Below are positions 1 through 6,105 of a stretch of 24,857 nt of DNA, one piece after another. The notes beneath the pieces are model-generated. The model did not search any database. It had not been told where the DNA came from and was given only the letters and a program-made list of their open reading frames with translations. Position 1 is the first letter of the stretch, and the number at the start of each line of letters is the position of its first letter. The translations under genes were made by a program, and so were the position numbers. This DNA is from Sanchytrium tribonematis (Eukaryota; Sanchytriomycota; Sanchytriomycetes; Sanchytriales; Sanchytriaceae): positions 1-24,857 of the forward strand of contig JADGIG010000071.1 of assembly GCA_018985235.1 (NCBI GenBank), in the 5' to 3' direction.

Positions 1-61
1 ACTGGCCACGAGCATATGTTTTGCTTGTTGAACCAATGAATATTCGCAATTAATTAATTAA

Positions 62-480
62 TTTTGCAATTGGCAGAACATTTTAAATGACTACCAATGG
101 GGTTTTGAAATCGCTGAAGTTCGAATAGCTAGCAATCAAAAGTTTCTTTGCGCAAGAAGTAAGAAAAATGGATTGTATTGTCAATTGATTATAAAACAAG
201 AAAACGATATGAAAATGCATCATATTACAGGACAGCGAATCTTTTACATGCAAAATCTGAAAAATATGGACTCCATTGTCTTATACACTTTATAGAAGGG
301 TCTGTTTATGACAGGTATGCTTTATGTGGTCATCCATTTAAAGCAAAACAGGGGGTCCTGCATTGTGTTCCACTTAGCGATAAATTCGGAGAAAATATTC
401 ACCGAGATGTCATACCAAATGTACCAGACAAAGATCAACTTGTTACATATTATATTCCTGAGGGAAACTTATTTAAATAA
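62..480 (+). CDS. Cysteine-pair repeat protein 1, 5'-partial, frame break
   Basis: This is the C-terminal part of a gene whose start lies outside the window or in an unseen exon. The upstream frame (from about 62) reads through EVRIASNQKFLCARSKKNGL and ends at a TAG at 293-295. The second frame carries YALCG and LHCVPL and ends at the TAA at 478-480. Both halves match the paralogues at 785, 2450 and 10814: an R-F-S-like strand, then F-[LM]-C, a second Cys, an aromatic-x-x-M segment, then [IL]-C-G and a last Cys. Measured against the paralogues, the stretch between the Met of that segment (248) and the ICG Cys (325) is 26 nt too long. No GT-AG pair of fitting length exists, so the break (about 278-315) is unresolved. 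An AATAAA overlaps the stop. The family is unrecognised. The gene may be decayed. Confidence 0.5.
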
Positions 481-784
481 ATCCATTTCAAGTAGTCAAC
501 ACATGAAATCTTGTATCGTGTCAATTTTAATGTGTGCAAACATAGTGGATGAGGGATTCTTAGCTAATTGGGCCACCCAATTTGGGTGTCATTAGGTGAT
601 AATGAAGTGAATGTAACAATTTGAAGCAATTTGCTGGTATTTATCATTGTAATTATAGATGGTAAAGTTGAAGAAATCACTCGATAAATTATGATTTTTT
701 TGATCTAAATGATATATGGGGGGGCAAATTTGAATAGAAATTTGATATCACGCTGAATGCTTGCACTTATTTATTTACCACATT
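481..784. other. Intergenic stretch, no gene seen
   Basis: AT-rich spacer between two cysteine-pair family genes. It contains a run of seven G at 718-724 next to ATATAT. On the minus strand this would look like the C-run seen in other promoters here, but no open frame follows it. An ATG at 757 opens a short hydrophobic peptide (MLALIYLPHY) in a different frame from the downstream gene, which could be a lost or displaced signal peptide. Confidence 0.5.
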
Positions 785-1192
785 ATGATTGCAACAAAAG
801 AATATCAACTTAAATTGATGAATCGAATTTATAAAGAGCCTTTGCTATTGAATGCTCAAGAGGCTAAGTTTTCGCCAAATCAGCCATTTCTGTGCATCAG
901 AGCACTGTTTGATACTCCTACAAAATATATTGGAAAGGGAACATTTCGAACCGCAGTGAAAAAAATGAGTTTTGTTTTCTGTTCTGATGTAGATGTGAGC
1001 CAGAAAGTGTTTCCACAACTCAAATGGACCAAAATGACGCATTTAGGTGATGTAGATGAAATATTAACAATCAGCAAACTTATTTGTGCTAAAAAAACTG
1101 GGGCGTATAAGTATTCATGCATTGCAATCGATAAAAAAGTTGAAGATGCAAAAGATAAGACTCCATTTCTTATTGACAATCCATATCAATAA
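785..1192 (+). CDS. Cysteine-pair repeat protein 2, short form
   Basis: A protein of about 135 residues from the ATG at 785, aligning with the C-terminal halves of the paralogues at 2450 and 10814. It shows the AKFSPNQPFLC strand, a second Cys (FVFC), the W-T-K-M-x-x-x-G-x-V-D segment, then LIC and YSCIAI. The N-terminal cysteine pairs and signal peptide of the longer members are missing. A hydrophobic start (MLALIYLPHY, ATG at 757) lies just upstream in another frame, which suggests the gene lost its 5' part or has an unresolved frame change. The stop TAA (1190-1192) lies inside AATAAA at 1188-1193. No known domain was recognised. The three pairs resemble RCC1-like blades in rhythm only. Confidence 0.6.
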   Translation: MIATKEYQLKLMNRIYKEPLLLNAQEAKFSPNQPFLCIRALFDTPTKYIGKGTFRTAVKKMSFVFCSDVDVSQKVFPQLKWTKMTHLGDVDEILTISKLICAKKTGAYKYSCIAIDKKVEDAKDKTPFLIDNPYQ

Positions 1193-1212
1193 ATTACCAC
1201 TCAATAAATATT

Positions 1213-1617
1213 TTATTGCGCATTTTCTAATTTCTCAACATCCAATATTACATTGTGAATACTGGATGCTAATAAATTGACATCCATCTCATGTGCTCTA
1301 CATCTAATAAAATGCCTCATTTTCATTTCAAATATTCGTGAAATTTGTCGCATAGTTGCAGAAACATGTTGGATTATGCAATTATGGAAATATAGTAATC
1401 CGACTCGTAAATGATTGATAAATTGGAGTCTGCATCGGATAATAGCAGTGCCAGTGATGGGGTGATAATACATGATTTGTAAAGATTGGATAAATTCCGC
1501 ATTTGCAATTCCAAAATAATCAGTCATATGGACGCGTAATAGATGCAGTAATTTGTCATTGGATATTTTAGAGGGTGTTAGGAAGCATAGGGCATATCGT
1601 TTTTTGTATCTGACCAT
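1213..1617 (-). CDS. POP5: RNase P/MRP subunit POP5
   Basis: A 134-residue protein of the Pop5/Rpp14 family, a protein subunit of the nuclear RNase P and RNase MRP ribonucleoproteins that process pre-tRNA and pre-rRNA. Visible signatures are the N-terminal MVRYKKRYALCF, matching the MVRFKxRYLL start typical of POP5, a central G-x-A-x-x-x-x-S-L strand, and TGTAIIRCRLQFINHLRVGL, matching the family's T-G-x-x-x-[IL]-R-C-R segment. The C-terminal half follows the usual helix and strand pattern. The length is normal for the family. The Met at 1617 was chosen over an upstream in-frame Met because it gives the conserved N-terminus. Its stop overlaps an AATAAA on the minus strand (1212-1217). The start is only 36 nt from the divergent ATP10 start. 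Confidence 0.85.
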   Translation of the reverse strand: MVRYKKRYALCFLTPSKISNDKLLHLLRVHMTDYFGIANAEFIQSLQIMYYHPITGTAIIRCRLQFINHLRVGLLYFHNCIIQHVSATMRQISRIFEMKMRHFIRCRAHEMDVNLLASSIHNVILDVEKLENAQ

Positions 1618-1630
1618 TTTGCAAATTTGT

Positions 1631-1640
1631 GTTTGATCCC
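1631..1640 (-). promoter_or_regulatory. GGGATCAAAC element
   Basis: Ten-base element in the 36-nt gap between POP5 and ATP10, 13 nt before the POP5 ATG. It is identical to the one before RPA49. Confidence 0.4.
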
Positions 1641-1653
1641 CTCTAAACTTTTG

Positions 1654-2295
1654 ATGTTGAAGAGATGTGTAAGATGCTTTTGGAAGCAAGTCACGAATCC
1701 ACAAGAGCATCAAAAAGAAAGAGATCGCATTAAAAGGGAATTTAGAGAGGGATATTGGCATGATTTTAAAGTATTAAATGCAACAAATGGCAAATTATTT
1801 GAACCCAAACCAAATCTACATTTATCAATTAAATGCCCTGATTTGAGTGTATATGATGCAAATACCAAACATGTTCAATTATTAGATGTACTAAAAGAGA
1901 AACCTACTTTTTTGGGTGTTGTTTTCAATGAATTTGCCAATTTGCAATTAAAAGAATACAAATCATTTTATGACAGTCAATTGAGTCAAATGAATCCTCA
2001 ATTACAATTTGTTCAATTAAATGTTGAAGAAAATTGGCTCAAATCTGTCATTTTGAACATGTTGAAATATTCATTAAAATCCAAAATTCCTCAAAAAGAC
2101 CATTCAACATACCTCACAAGCACATTTCACAAGATATATGATTTCAAAGAGCATCTAGGCATCATTAATAAGTATGTCCCATGGATGTATTTGATAAATA
2201 AACAGGGAATTGTGAGGTGGCAAATTCATGGAAAATCTAGTGAAACAGAATTGCATTTATTGAAATCACTAACAAAGCAAGTCATTCTTGAATAA
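1654..2295 (+). CDS. ATP10: Mitochondrial ATP synthase assembly factor ATP10
   Basis: A 213-residue ATP10-like chaperone, which in other eukaryotes helps incorporate subunit a (Atp6) into the mitochondrial Fo sector. The start at 1654 gives a basic amphipathic presequence (MLKRCVRCFWKQ) fit for mitochondrial import; an in-frame ATG at 1627 is less likely. Family marks are the VLKEKPTFLGVVF strand, the hallmark VQLNVEENWLKS with its E-N-W (near residues 126-128), the SKIP segment, and a C-terminal thioredoxin-like stretch NKYVPWMYLINKQGIVRWQ, corresponding to the usual GYV-x-L-V-D...I-R-W. The gene implies an Fo sector whose subunit a needs assembly. The stop lies inside AATAAA (2291-2296). 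It is divergent from POP5 over a 36-nt gap that must carry both promoters. Confidence 0.85.
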   Translation: MLKRCVRCFWKQVTNPQEHQKERDRIKREFREGYWHDFKVLNATNGKLFEPKPNLHLSIKCPDLSVYDANTKHVQLLDVLKEKPTFLGVVFNEFANLQLKEYKSFYDSQLSQMNPQLQFVQLNVEENWLKSVILNMLKYSLKSKIPQKDHSTYLTSTFHKIYDFKEHLGIINKYVPWMYLINKQGIVRWQIHGKSSETELHLLKSLTKQVILE

Positions 2296-2419
2296 ATGAT
2301 GAACGTCTTTAGATTAATAGTTGCAAAAGAAAGAGGTAAACGATACCGTGCTCCAAATCTGAAGACAGGTTTGAAAAATTCTGTGATTCGCTCAAAATAT
2401 CCGGGGTAAATGATTTTTC

Positions 2420-2444
2420 TTTTAAAAACCAAGCAGCATCCCCC
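2420..2444 (+). promoter_or_regulatory. TATA-like box plus C-run
   Basis: TTTTAAAAA (2420-2428) followed by CCCCC (2440-2444), with the ATG of the next gene at 2450. TATA-to-ATG is about 28 nt, the distance at which transcription would normally start. The same layout recurs before five other genes. Confidence 0.55.
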
Positions 2445-2449
2445 ATACA

Positions 2450-3027
2450 ATGATCTTCTCTATTACACTCTCTGCTTTTCCGCTCTACTTTCAAGTGACT
2501 CATTCGATGGTATCTTGTAGAATTGGAAACAGTGAAGAAGGATTATCTTGCTTCCCATCCACTAATCAATTCCAATTCGTAAAAAAGACCATTAACATTG
2601 ACAATTTATCTCCAAATTTGCCGACTTTAAAGGAAATCAAATTTGCGTCGTAAATATCGCCAATAAAGTTGCTTGCACAGACCAGTTCCATGCATTAGTC
2701 GAAGAATCGTTGCCATTAATTGAAATTCAAGGCGATGATGTTGTGGAAGTCCGATTTTCTATTGATTATCCATTCATGTGTTTGATCAATTCAAATTCAC
2801 AAGTCTGGTGTATGGCTACTGGTGATGGAATCAATACACCCACATTCTCACCAGATACGCCATGGACACGTATGGAGAAATTCGGCACAATTGATGCTAT
2901 TAAAATGGAAAATGGTGCGATTTGTGGGCATGAATTGAATACAGCAAAATCAGATTATAAATGCATTACCATTGCAGGCCCATTTGATCCAAAATTTGGA
3001 TTATTAGAACCAATGCCACTTTATTAA
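2450..3027 (+). CDS. Secreted cysteine-pair repeat protein 3, with -1 frame break
   Basis: The start (2450) opens with a short hydrophobic signal-like stretch (MIFSITLSAFPLYF) and a first cysteine pair, aligning with the intact paralogue at 10814 (FQVTHSMVSC against FSVTHNYTKC). The initial frame runs to a TAA at 2651-2653. The conserved continuation GNQICVVNIANKVACTDQF, VRFSIDYPFMC, VWC, WTRMEKFGTIDAI, AICG and YKCITI lies in the -1 frame down to 3027. The new frame is open only after 2602, so the change lies at 2602-2640. Two in-frame slippery heptamers sit there, AAATTTG (2614-2620) and TTTAAAG (2626-2632). Slipping at the second gives LPTLK then GNQICVVN, which matches the paralogue well. 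No GT-AG intron fits. AATAAA follows directly at 3029. Confidence 0.6.
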
Positions 3028-3056
3028 AATAAAACATAATTATTAAATTCACATAT

Positions 3057-3398
3057 TTATTCGTGTTTTAGGGTCATATGCATTCTCAAATGATGAAAAG
3101 TATAAAATTGTTTATGGCATTCATGACATTGTATTAATTCTACATTTTTTAATATACTGACAGACATGGTGATGATTTGGATGGCAAATTCGGTAATGAC
3201 ATTTTAAACCCATTCTGTGACACGTTGCACTGTTATCAATTCGAATCCATGTGGGTTGATTGGTGTAAATGGGTTACTTTTATATTGCCATGCGTCATCA
3301 ACGAGTTCGATGCGGCAAAATTGGAAATCAAAACACATCGAGGAGAACTCGCCAAATAATGATTGATGAATGCCAGTATTTGTCAATTTGACGTGCAT
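3057..3398 (-). pseudogene. Possible C2H2 zinc-finger gene remnant with in-frame TAA
   Basis: A single minus-strand frame of 114 codons from the ATG at 3398 to the stop at 3057-3059, interrupted by one TAA (3204-3206). The last codons encode a textbook C2H2 finger: CHECHKQFYTFHHLRMHM plus TLKH gives C-x2-C-x3-F-x5-L-x2-H-x4-H (3057-3128). Upstream residues include MCFDFQFC and no further perfect finger, though degraded finger-like pieces appear in other frames. AATAAA is embedded near the stop. It may be a decayed zinc-finger gene, or a real gene with an intron I cannot place. The opposite strand also has a short ORF here (3177-3359), which I regard as its shadow. Confidence 0.35.
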
Positions 3399-3406
3399 CT
3401 TTTAAT
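3389..3406 (+). promoter_or_regulatory. CRE-like TGACGTG plus TATA-like box
   Basis: TGACGTG at 3389-3395 followed by TTTTAATC at 3400, just before the 7-TM gene start at 3417. The same pairing precedes paralogues B and C at 13.8 and 15.4 kb. Confidence 0.4.
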
Positions 3407-3416
3407 CAAGCCACCC

Positions 3417-4145
3417 ATGAATTTCAATTTGTCAGATCATTTCATTCTAAGTTATGTAGCAGGTGCGTCACTTGTATTTAATATTCAGTATGGTTTAATC
3501 TGTTTATTGAATATTTATTTAATTGGCAAAACGCGTATTAATATGACCATGTTCATTTTGACATTTTTTATGTTGATTTCCAATTATTTGTTAATGATGC
3601 GTCCAAATCTATTTAATGAGCCAATTTCCATTATTATATTTCAAATAGGTGGTACATTAGAAGGATTGGTGGTCATTGGATATACGCCTGTCAAGTTTAA
3701 AGGATTATTACCAAATTGGATGAAGGTCATTTCTATTTTGAGTGCAATTTTGATTTCTATTTCTACAATCTGCTTGACGAGTTTCATTCTATTAGATCAT
3801 TTGGATTATATTAATATGGTTTCTAATTTGGGATCTATCTTGATTGGAGTCGTGATATTTTATTGGTGTCAAAAATTATATTTGAAAATTTTCAAGAATC
3901 CACGGAGAGATTTCAAACAGAAAAGATTGCAGCAATTGAGTTTATCTACTATATTCATGACATTTCTAGTCGTATTCTTGAATATTTTATTGAATTATTA
4001 TGGTGGAGTCATTAATTTCACGAGTTTTGCCATTGTAGCATTTGTTGCTATTTATGGCGCACTAATGGATTTTATTATTGACTTCAACAAGCAATTAGAA
4101 TCTAGATCATTAATCATCATGACAAATGCTCTAGAAATGAATTAA
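3417..4145 (+). CDS. Seven-transmembrane protein of unknown function
   Basis: A 242-residue protein with seven predicted membrane helices, at roughly residues 10-35, 42-60, 70-90, 102-128, 134-160, 172-196 and 200-222. The start at 3417 follows a CCACCC tract; an in-frame ATG at 3363 would add an 18-residue polar leader. There is no signal peptide. One basic loop (KIFKNPRRDFKQKRLQQL) lies between helices 5 and 6, consistent with a cytosolic loop and a 7-TM receptor-like topology. I do not recognise a family signature, and no GPCR motif such as DRY or NPxxY is evident. Its TAA stop (4143-4145) overlaps the stop codon of the convergent gene on the minus strand. Confidence 0.65.
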   Translation: MNFNLSDHFILSYVAGASLVFNIQYGLICLLNIYLIGKTRINMTMFILTFFMLISNYLLMMRPNLFNEPISIIIFQIGGTLEGLVVIGYTPVKFKGLLPNWMKVISILSAILISISTICLTSFILLDHLDYINMVSNLGSILIGVVIFYWCQKLYLKIFKNPRRDFKQKRLQQLSLSTIFMTFLVVFLNILLNYYGGVINFTSFAIVAFVAIYGALMDFIIDFNKQLESRSLIIMTNALEMN

Positions 4146-5320
4146 ACGAGTTTATCGTATCTGTATTTCTTTTTTCTTGAATAAATCAATAATCCAAGAA
4201 ATAAAGTAATTACGAATAAGATGCTCCATATTGGAATAGTCACTGTATATTCAAGTAATTTAGACTCATCTGCATTCATTTTTAGCTTATTTGGATCAAT
4301 ATCTGCTGACTGAGTGGTAGTTTCAACTTTTGGATATCCAAAATACGCCCATTCGTTATGTTTACGCCCACATGTTGTCATTGGCAAATCCAAATAGTAT
4401 TCCAATCTAGATTCTACTTTAAATAAATGATCATCATCAATCCCCCCACTCAAAACTAAAATATCATTTTCATTTGCAAATAAATCATCCTTGTCTTTAA
4501 CTGTGATTGAGGAATAAATTGTGAATTGTTTATGCTTTGTATTGAGTTTCAACTCATTTTTAGATATTCTGAGTAATTCGTATGGCTTCTCTGCTTGTAC
4601 AAATGCCAAATAAGGATGATATTGACGTGTTGGATAATCTCGCATATAATTTAAAACAAACATGAATTCCATACTGCCATTATTATTAATTTTAATGGCG
4701 TTACTTGAGAAATGTAGTTTGTGATCATCGGCTGTAATTATATCCAATAAACAGTCATATTCCCTTTCAATTCGATTAATAAGTGTGTTTTCTTTTAATT
4801 CTCCTAAAACATATGGATGTAGTGAGTATAAAGCGAGCATATTAGTGCTATTATAAATAAATAACCAGTTCTTTTCCAATGTAGTTGATTTACCATTGAA
4901 ATTTTTAAGATTAATAAAATGTCTTTCAGAAGATCCATTTAAAATATCATCCATTTTCATCATTTCCATACCACGAATGGGATATGCTTGTTTGGGATTT
5001 GTCATTGTGAAATACAAATACATTTCATGGTTAAAATAAGTGATTCGTGGATCTTCAGGACCATAAAAATGGAACCAAATACTCTCTTGGTGTTGACCCC
5101 ATTTGATAAATTCAGGCGTATCCTTGACATTTAATTTGTATAAACGATTGTCATAAATTAATCTGATTTCGCTCGTGTCAAAGTGATTGACTTTACCCAA
5201 ATAACATCTGACAATTTCTAATGTTTTACCCTTGTATTGAGTAAAAACTCCATTGAAGACCTGTTTACAATCCTGTAATCCGGAGTGGATGCGTAGATCC
5301 ATGATTTGCACTTTGTTCAT
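4142..5320 (-). CDS. Membrane-anchored GH130/GT108-like beta-mannoside enzyme
   Basis: A 392-residue protein. The hallmark GPEDPRITYFNHEMYLYFT (residues 87-105) matches the E-D-P-R motif of five-bladed beta-propeller enzymes acting on beta-mannosides (GH130 phosphorylases and hydrolases, and the related GT108 and GT91 mannosyltransferases). A second family mark, LEKNWLFIYNSTNMLALYSLHPY (from about residue 148), corresponds to the E-K-N-W...Y-S-x-x-P segment. The C-terminus has one membrane helix (about 362-384, TIPIWSILFVITLFLGLLIY) and a basic tail (SRKKKYRYDK). No N-terminal signal peptide is seen, so it is either tail-anchored or missing a leader exon. Donor and product cannot be told from sequence. 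A TTTTAAAA box (5348-5355) and a CCCATCCC tract lie just upstream. Confidence 0.7.
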   Translation of the reverse strand: MNKVQIMDLRIHSGLQDCKQVFNGVFTQYKGKTLEIVRCYLGKVNHFDTSEIRLIYDNRLYKLNVKDTPEFIKWGQHQESIWFHFYGPEDPRITYFNHEMYLYFTMTNPKQAYPIRGMEMMKMDDILNGSSERHFINLKNFNGKSTTLEKNWLFIYNSTNMLALYSLHPYVLGELKENTLINRIEREYDCLLDIITADDHKLHFSSNAIKINNNGSMEFMFVLNYMRDYPTRQYHPYLAFVQAEKPYELLRISKNELKLNTKHKQFTIYSSITVKDKDDLFANENDILVLSGGIDDDHLFKVESRLEYYLDLPMTTCGRKHNEWAYFGYPKVETTTQSADIDPNKLKMNADESKLLEYTVTIPIWSILFVITLFLGLLIYSRKKKYRYDKLV

Positions 5321-5332
5321 TTGTAGTGATAT

Positions 5333-5355
5333 GGGATGGGACTTGCATTTTAAAA
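5333..5355 (-). promoter_or_regulatory. TATA-like box plus C-run (minus strand)
   Basis: Reading the minus strand, TTTTAAAA (5355-5348) is followed 15 nt after its first base by CCCATCCC (5340-5333), and the ATG is at 5320, 35 nt from the box. This matches the layout seen before other genes here. Confidence 0.5.
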
Positions 5356-5404
5356 GCTGGCAATTTATTGATTTAATTTGATTGGTGGTTGTTAATTAAA
5401 AAGA

Positions 5405-5521
5405 ATGTCATTGGAGGATTTTGATTCGAGGACTAGGACTTGTTCAATTAGAGAAGTGATAAACGGCGGCAGAGATAAATACAAATTGAGATTTAATAAT
5501 ATTTTTTTAATGTCTTCTTGA
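5405..5521 (+). CDS. Possible 38-residue small protein
   Basis: A short ORF (MSLEDFDSRTRTCSIREVIN...) between two divergent genes. Its composition looks protein-like, with a mix of charged residues, but there is no recognised motif, no clear C-run promoter and no AATAAA at its end. It may be an upstream ORF of the gene starting at 5534, or chance. Confidence 0.25.
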   Translation: MSLEDFDSRTRTCSIREVINGGRDKYKLRFNNIFLMSS

Positions 5522-5533
5522 AACACTTGAAAC

Positions 5534-6079
5534 ATGTTGAATTATTTTAGAATCTTCGTCATTTCAGTGATTGCGTGTTTATTCTATTTTAATTATCGTG
5601 ATACCCCTAAACAATCCAGATCACCCGTTTCCCAAATCATCAATTCATGTCCTATTAAATCCAGTATTTATCAGATTTATGATCCAAAAACACTCCCAAT
5701 CCAATCATTTCTTCAAAATATCAATGATTTACCTAATAAACCATCATTGTTATTTGTAGTGAGTAGTGTCTGTCAAGATTGCACATTAAATCCAATGATT
5801 CGTGAAATTAAAGCCAACAATCATTTATTTGGGATTGATGCCATGGCTATTGCGAATCAATTAGATAGCGAGTCAAATACGTTGAGTAAATTGAGTGATT
5901 TGAAGAGTAAAATGAATGAATATTATGATATTCAAGTGAATTACATTTTGAATGGAGATTTGACGATTGCGAATTATGCAGCACAATTGGGATTAAAGAG
6001 TGTCGCACCTGATGGGTCTACCTTGTTATTGAATGCTGATTTGACAAGTGATTTACAATCTATTCAAGAATGTGTTTGA
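5534..6079 (+). CDS. Membrane-anchored thioredoxin-like protein
   Basis: A 181-residue protein. Residues 4-20 (YFRIFVISVIACLFYFNY) form a single hydrophobic anchor or signal. The rest reads as a thioredoxin-like fold: a strand KPSLLFVVSSVCQDC carrying a C-x-x-C pair (CQDC) at the place of a redox active site, followed by a helix and later strands and helices. The aromatic residue normally before the first Cys is a Val here, so redox activity is not certain. A TTTTAA box at 5505 lies 29 nt before the ATG, and AATAAA (6079-6084) overlaps the TGA stop. No closer family was recognised. Confidence 0.5.
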   Translation: MLNYFRIFVISVIACLFYFNYRDTPKQSRSPVSQIINSCPIKSSIYQIYDPKTLPIQSFLQNINDLPNKPSLLFVVSSVCQDCTLNPMIREIKANNHLFGIDAMAIANQLDSESNTLSKLSDLKSKMNEYYDIQVNYILNGDLTIANYAAQLGLKSVAPDGSTLLLNADLTSDLQSIQECV

Positions 6080-6105
6080 ATAAATCCAGTCTTTTATTGA
6101 AACCC

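Noticed and set aside
278-314. 18-nt (278-295) or 15-nt (300-314) GT-AG introns in the first gene
   Set aside because: Both have the pattern of tiny introns, but neither length moves the frame to the one that carries the conserved C-terminal cysteines.
308-595. Plus-strand ORF of 95 codons
   Set aside because: It is an overlapping frame of the cysteine-pair gene. The other frame carries the conserved YALCG and HCVPL marks.
880-1179. Minus-strand ORFs opposite the gene at 785
   Set aside because: They are mirror frames of a conserved plus-strand protein, with no family marks of their own.
1618-1761. Longer N-terminus for POP5
   Set aside because: It would run through the promoter and start of ATP10. 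The conserved MVR start of POP5 lies at 1617.
2226-2503. Two minus-strand ORFs after ATP10
   Set aside because: They overlap the end of ATP10 and the promoter of the next gene, with no recognisable content.
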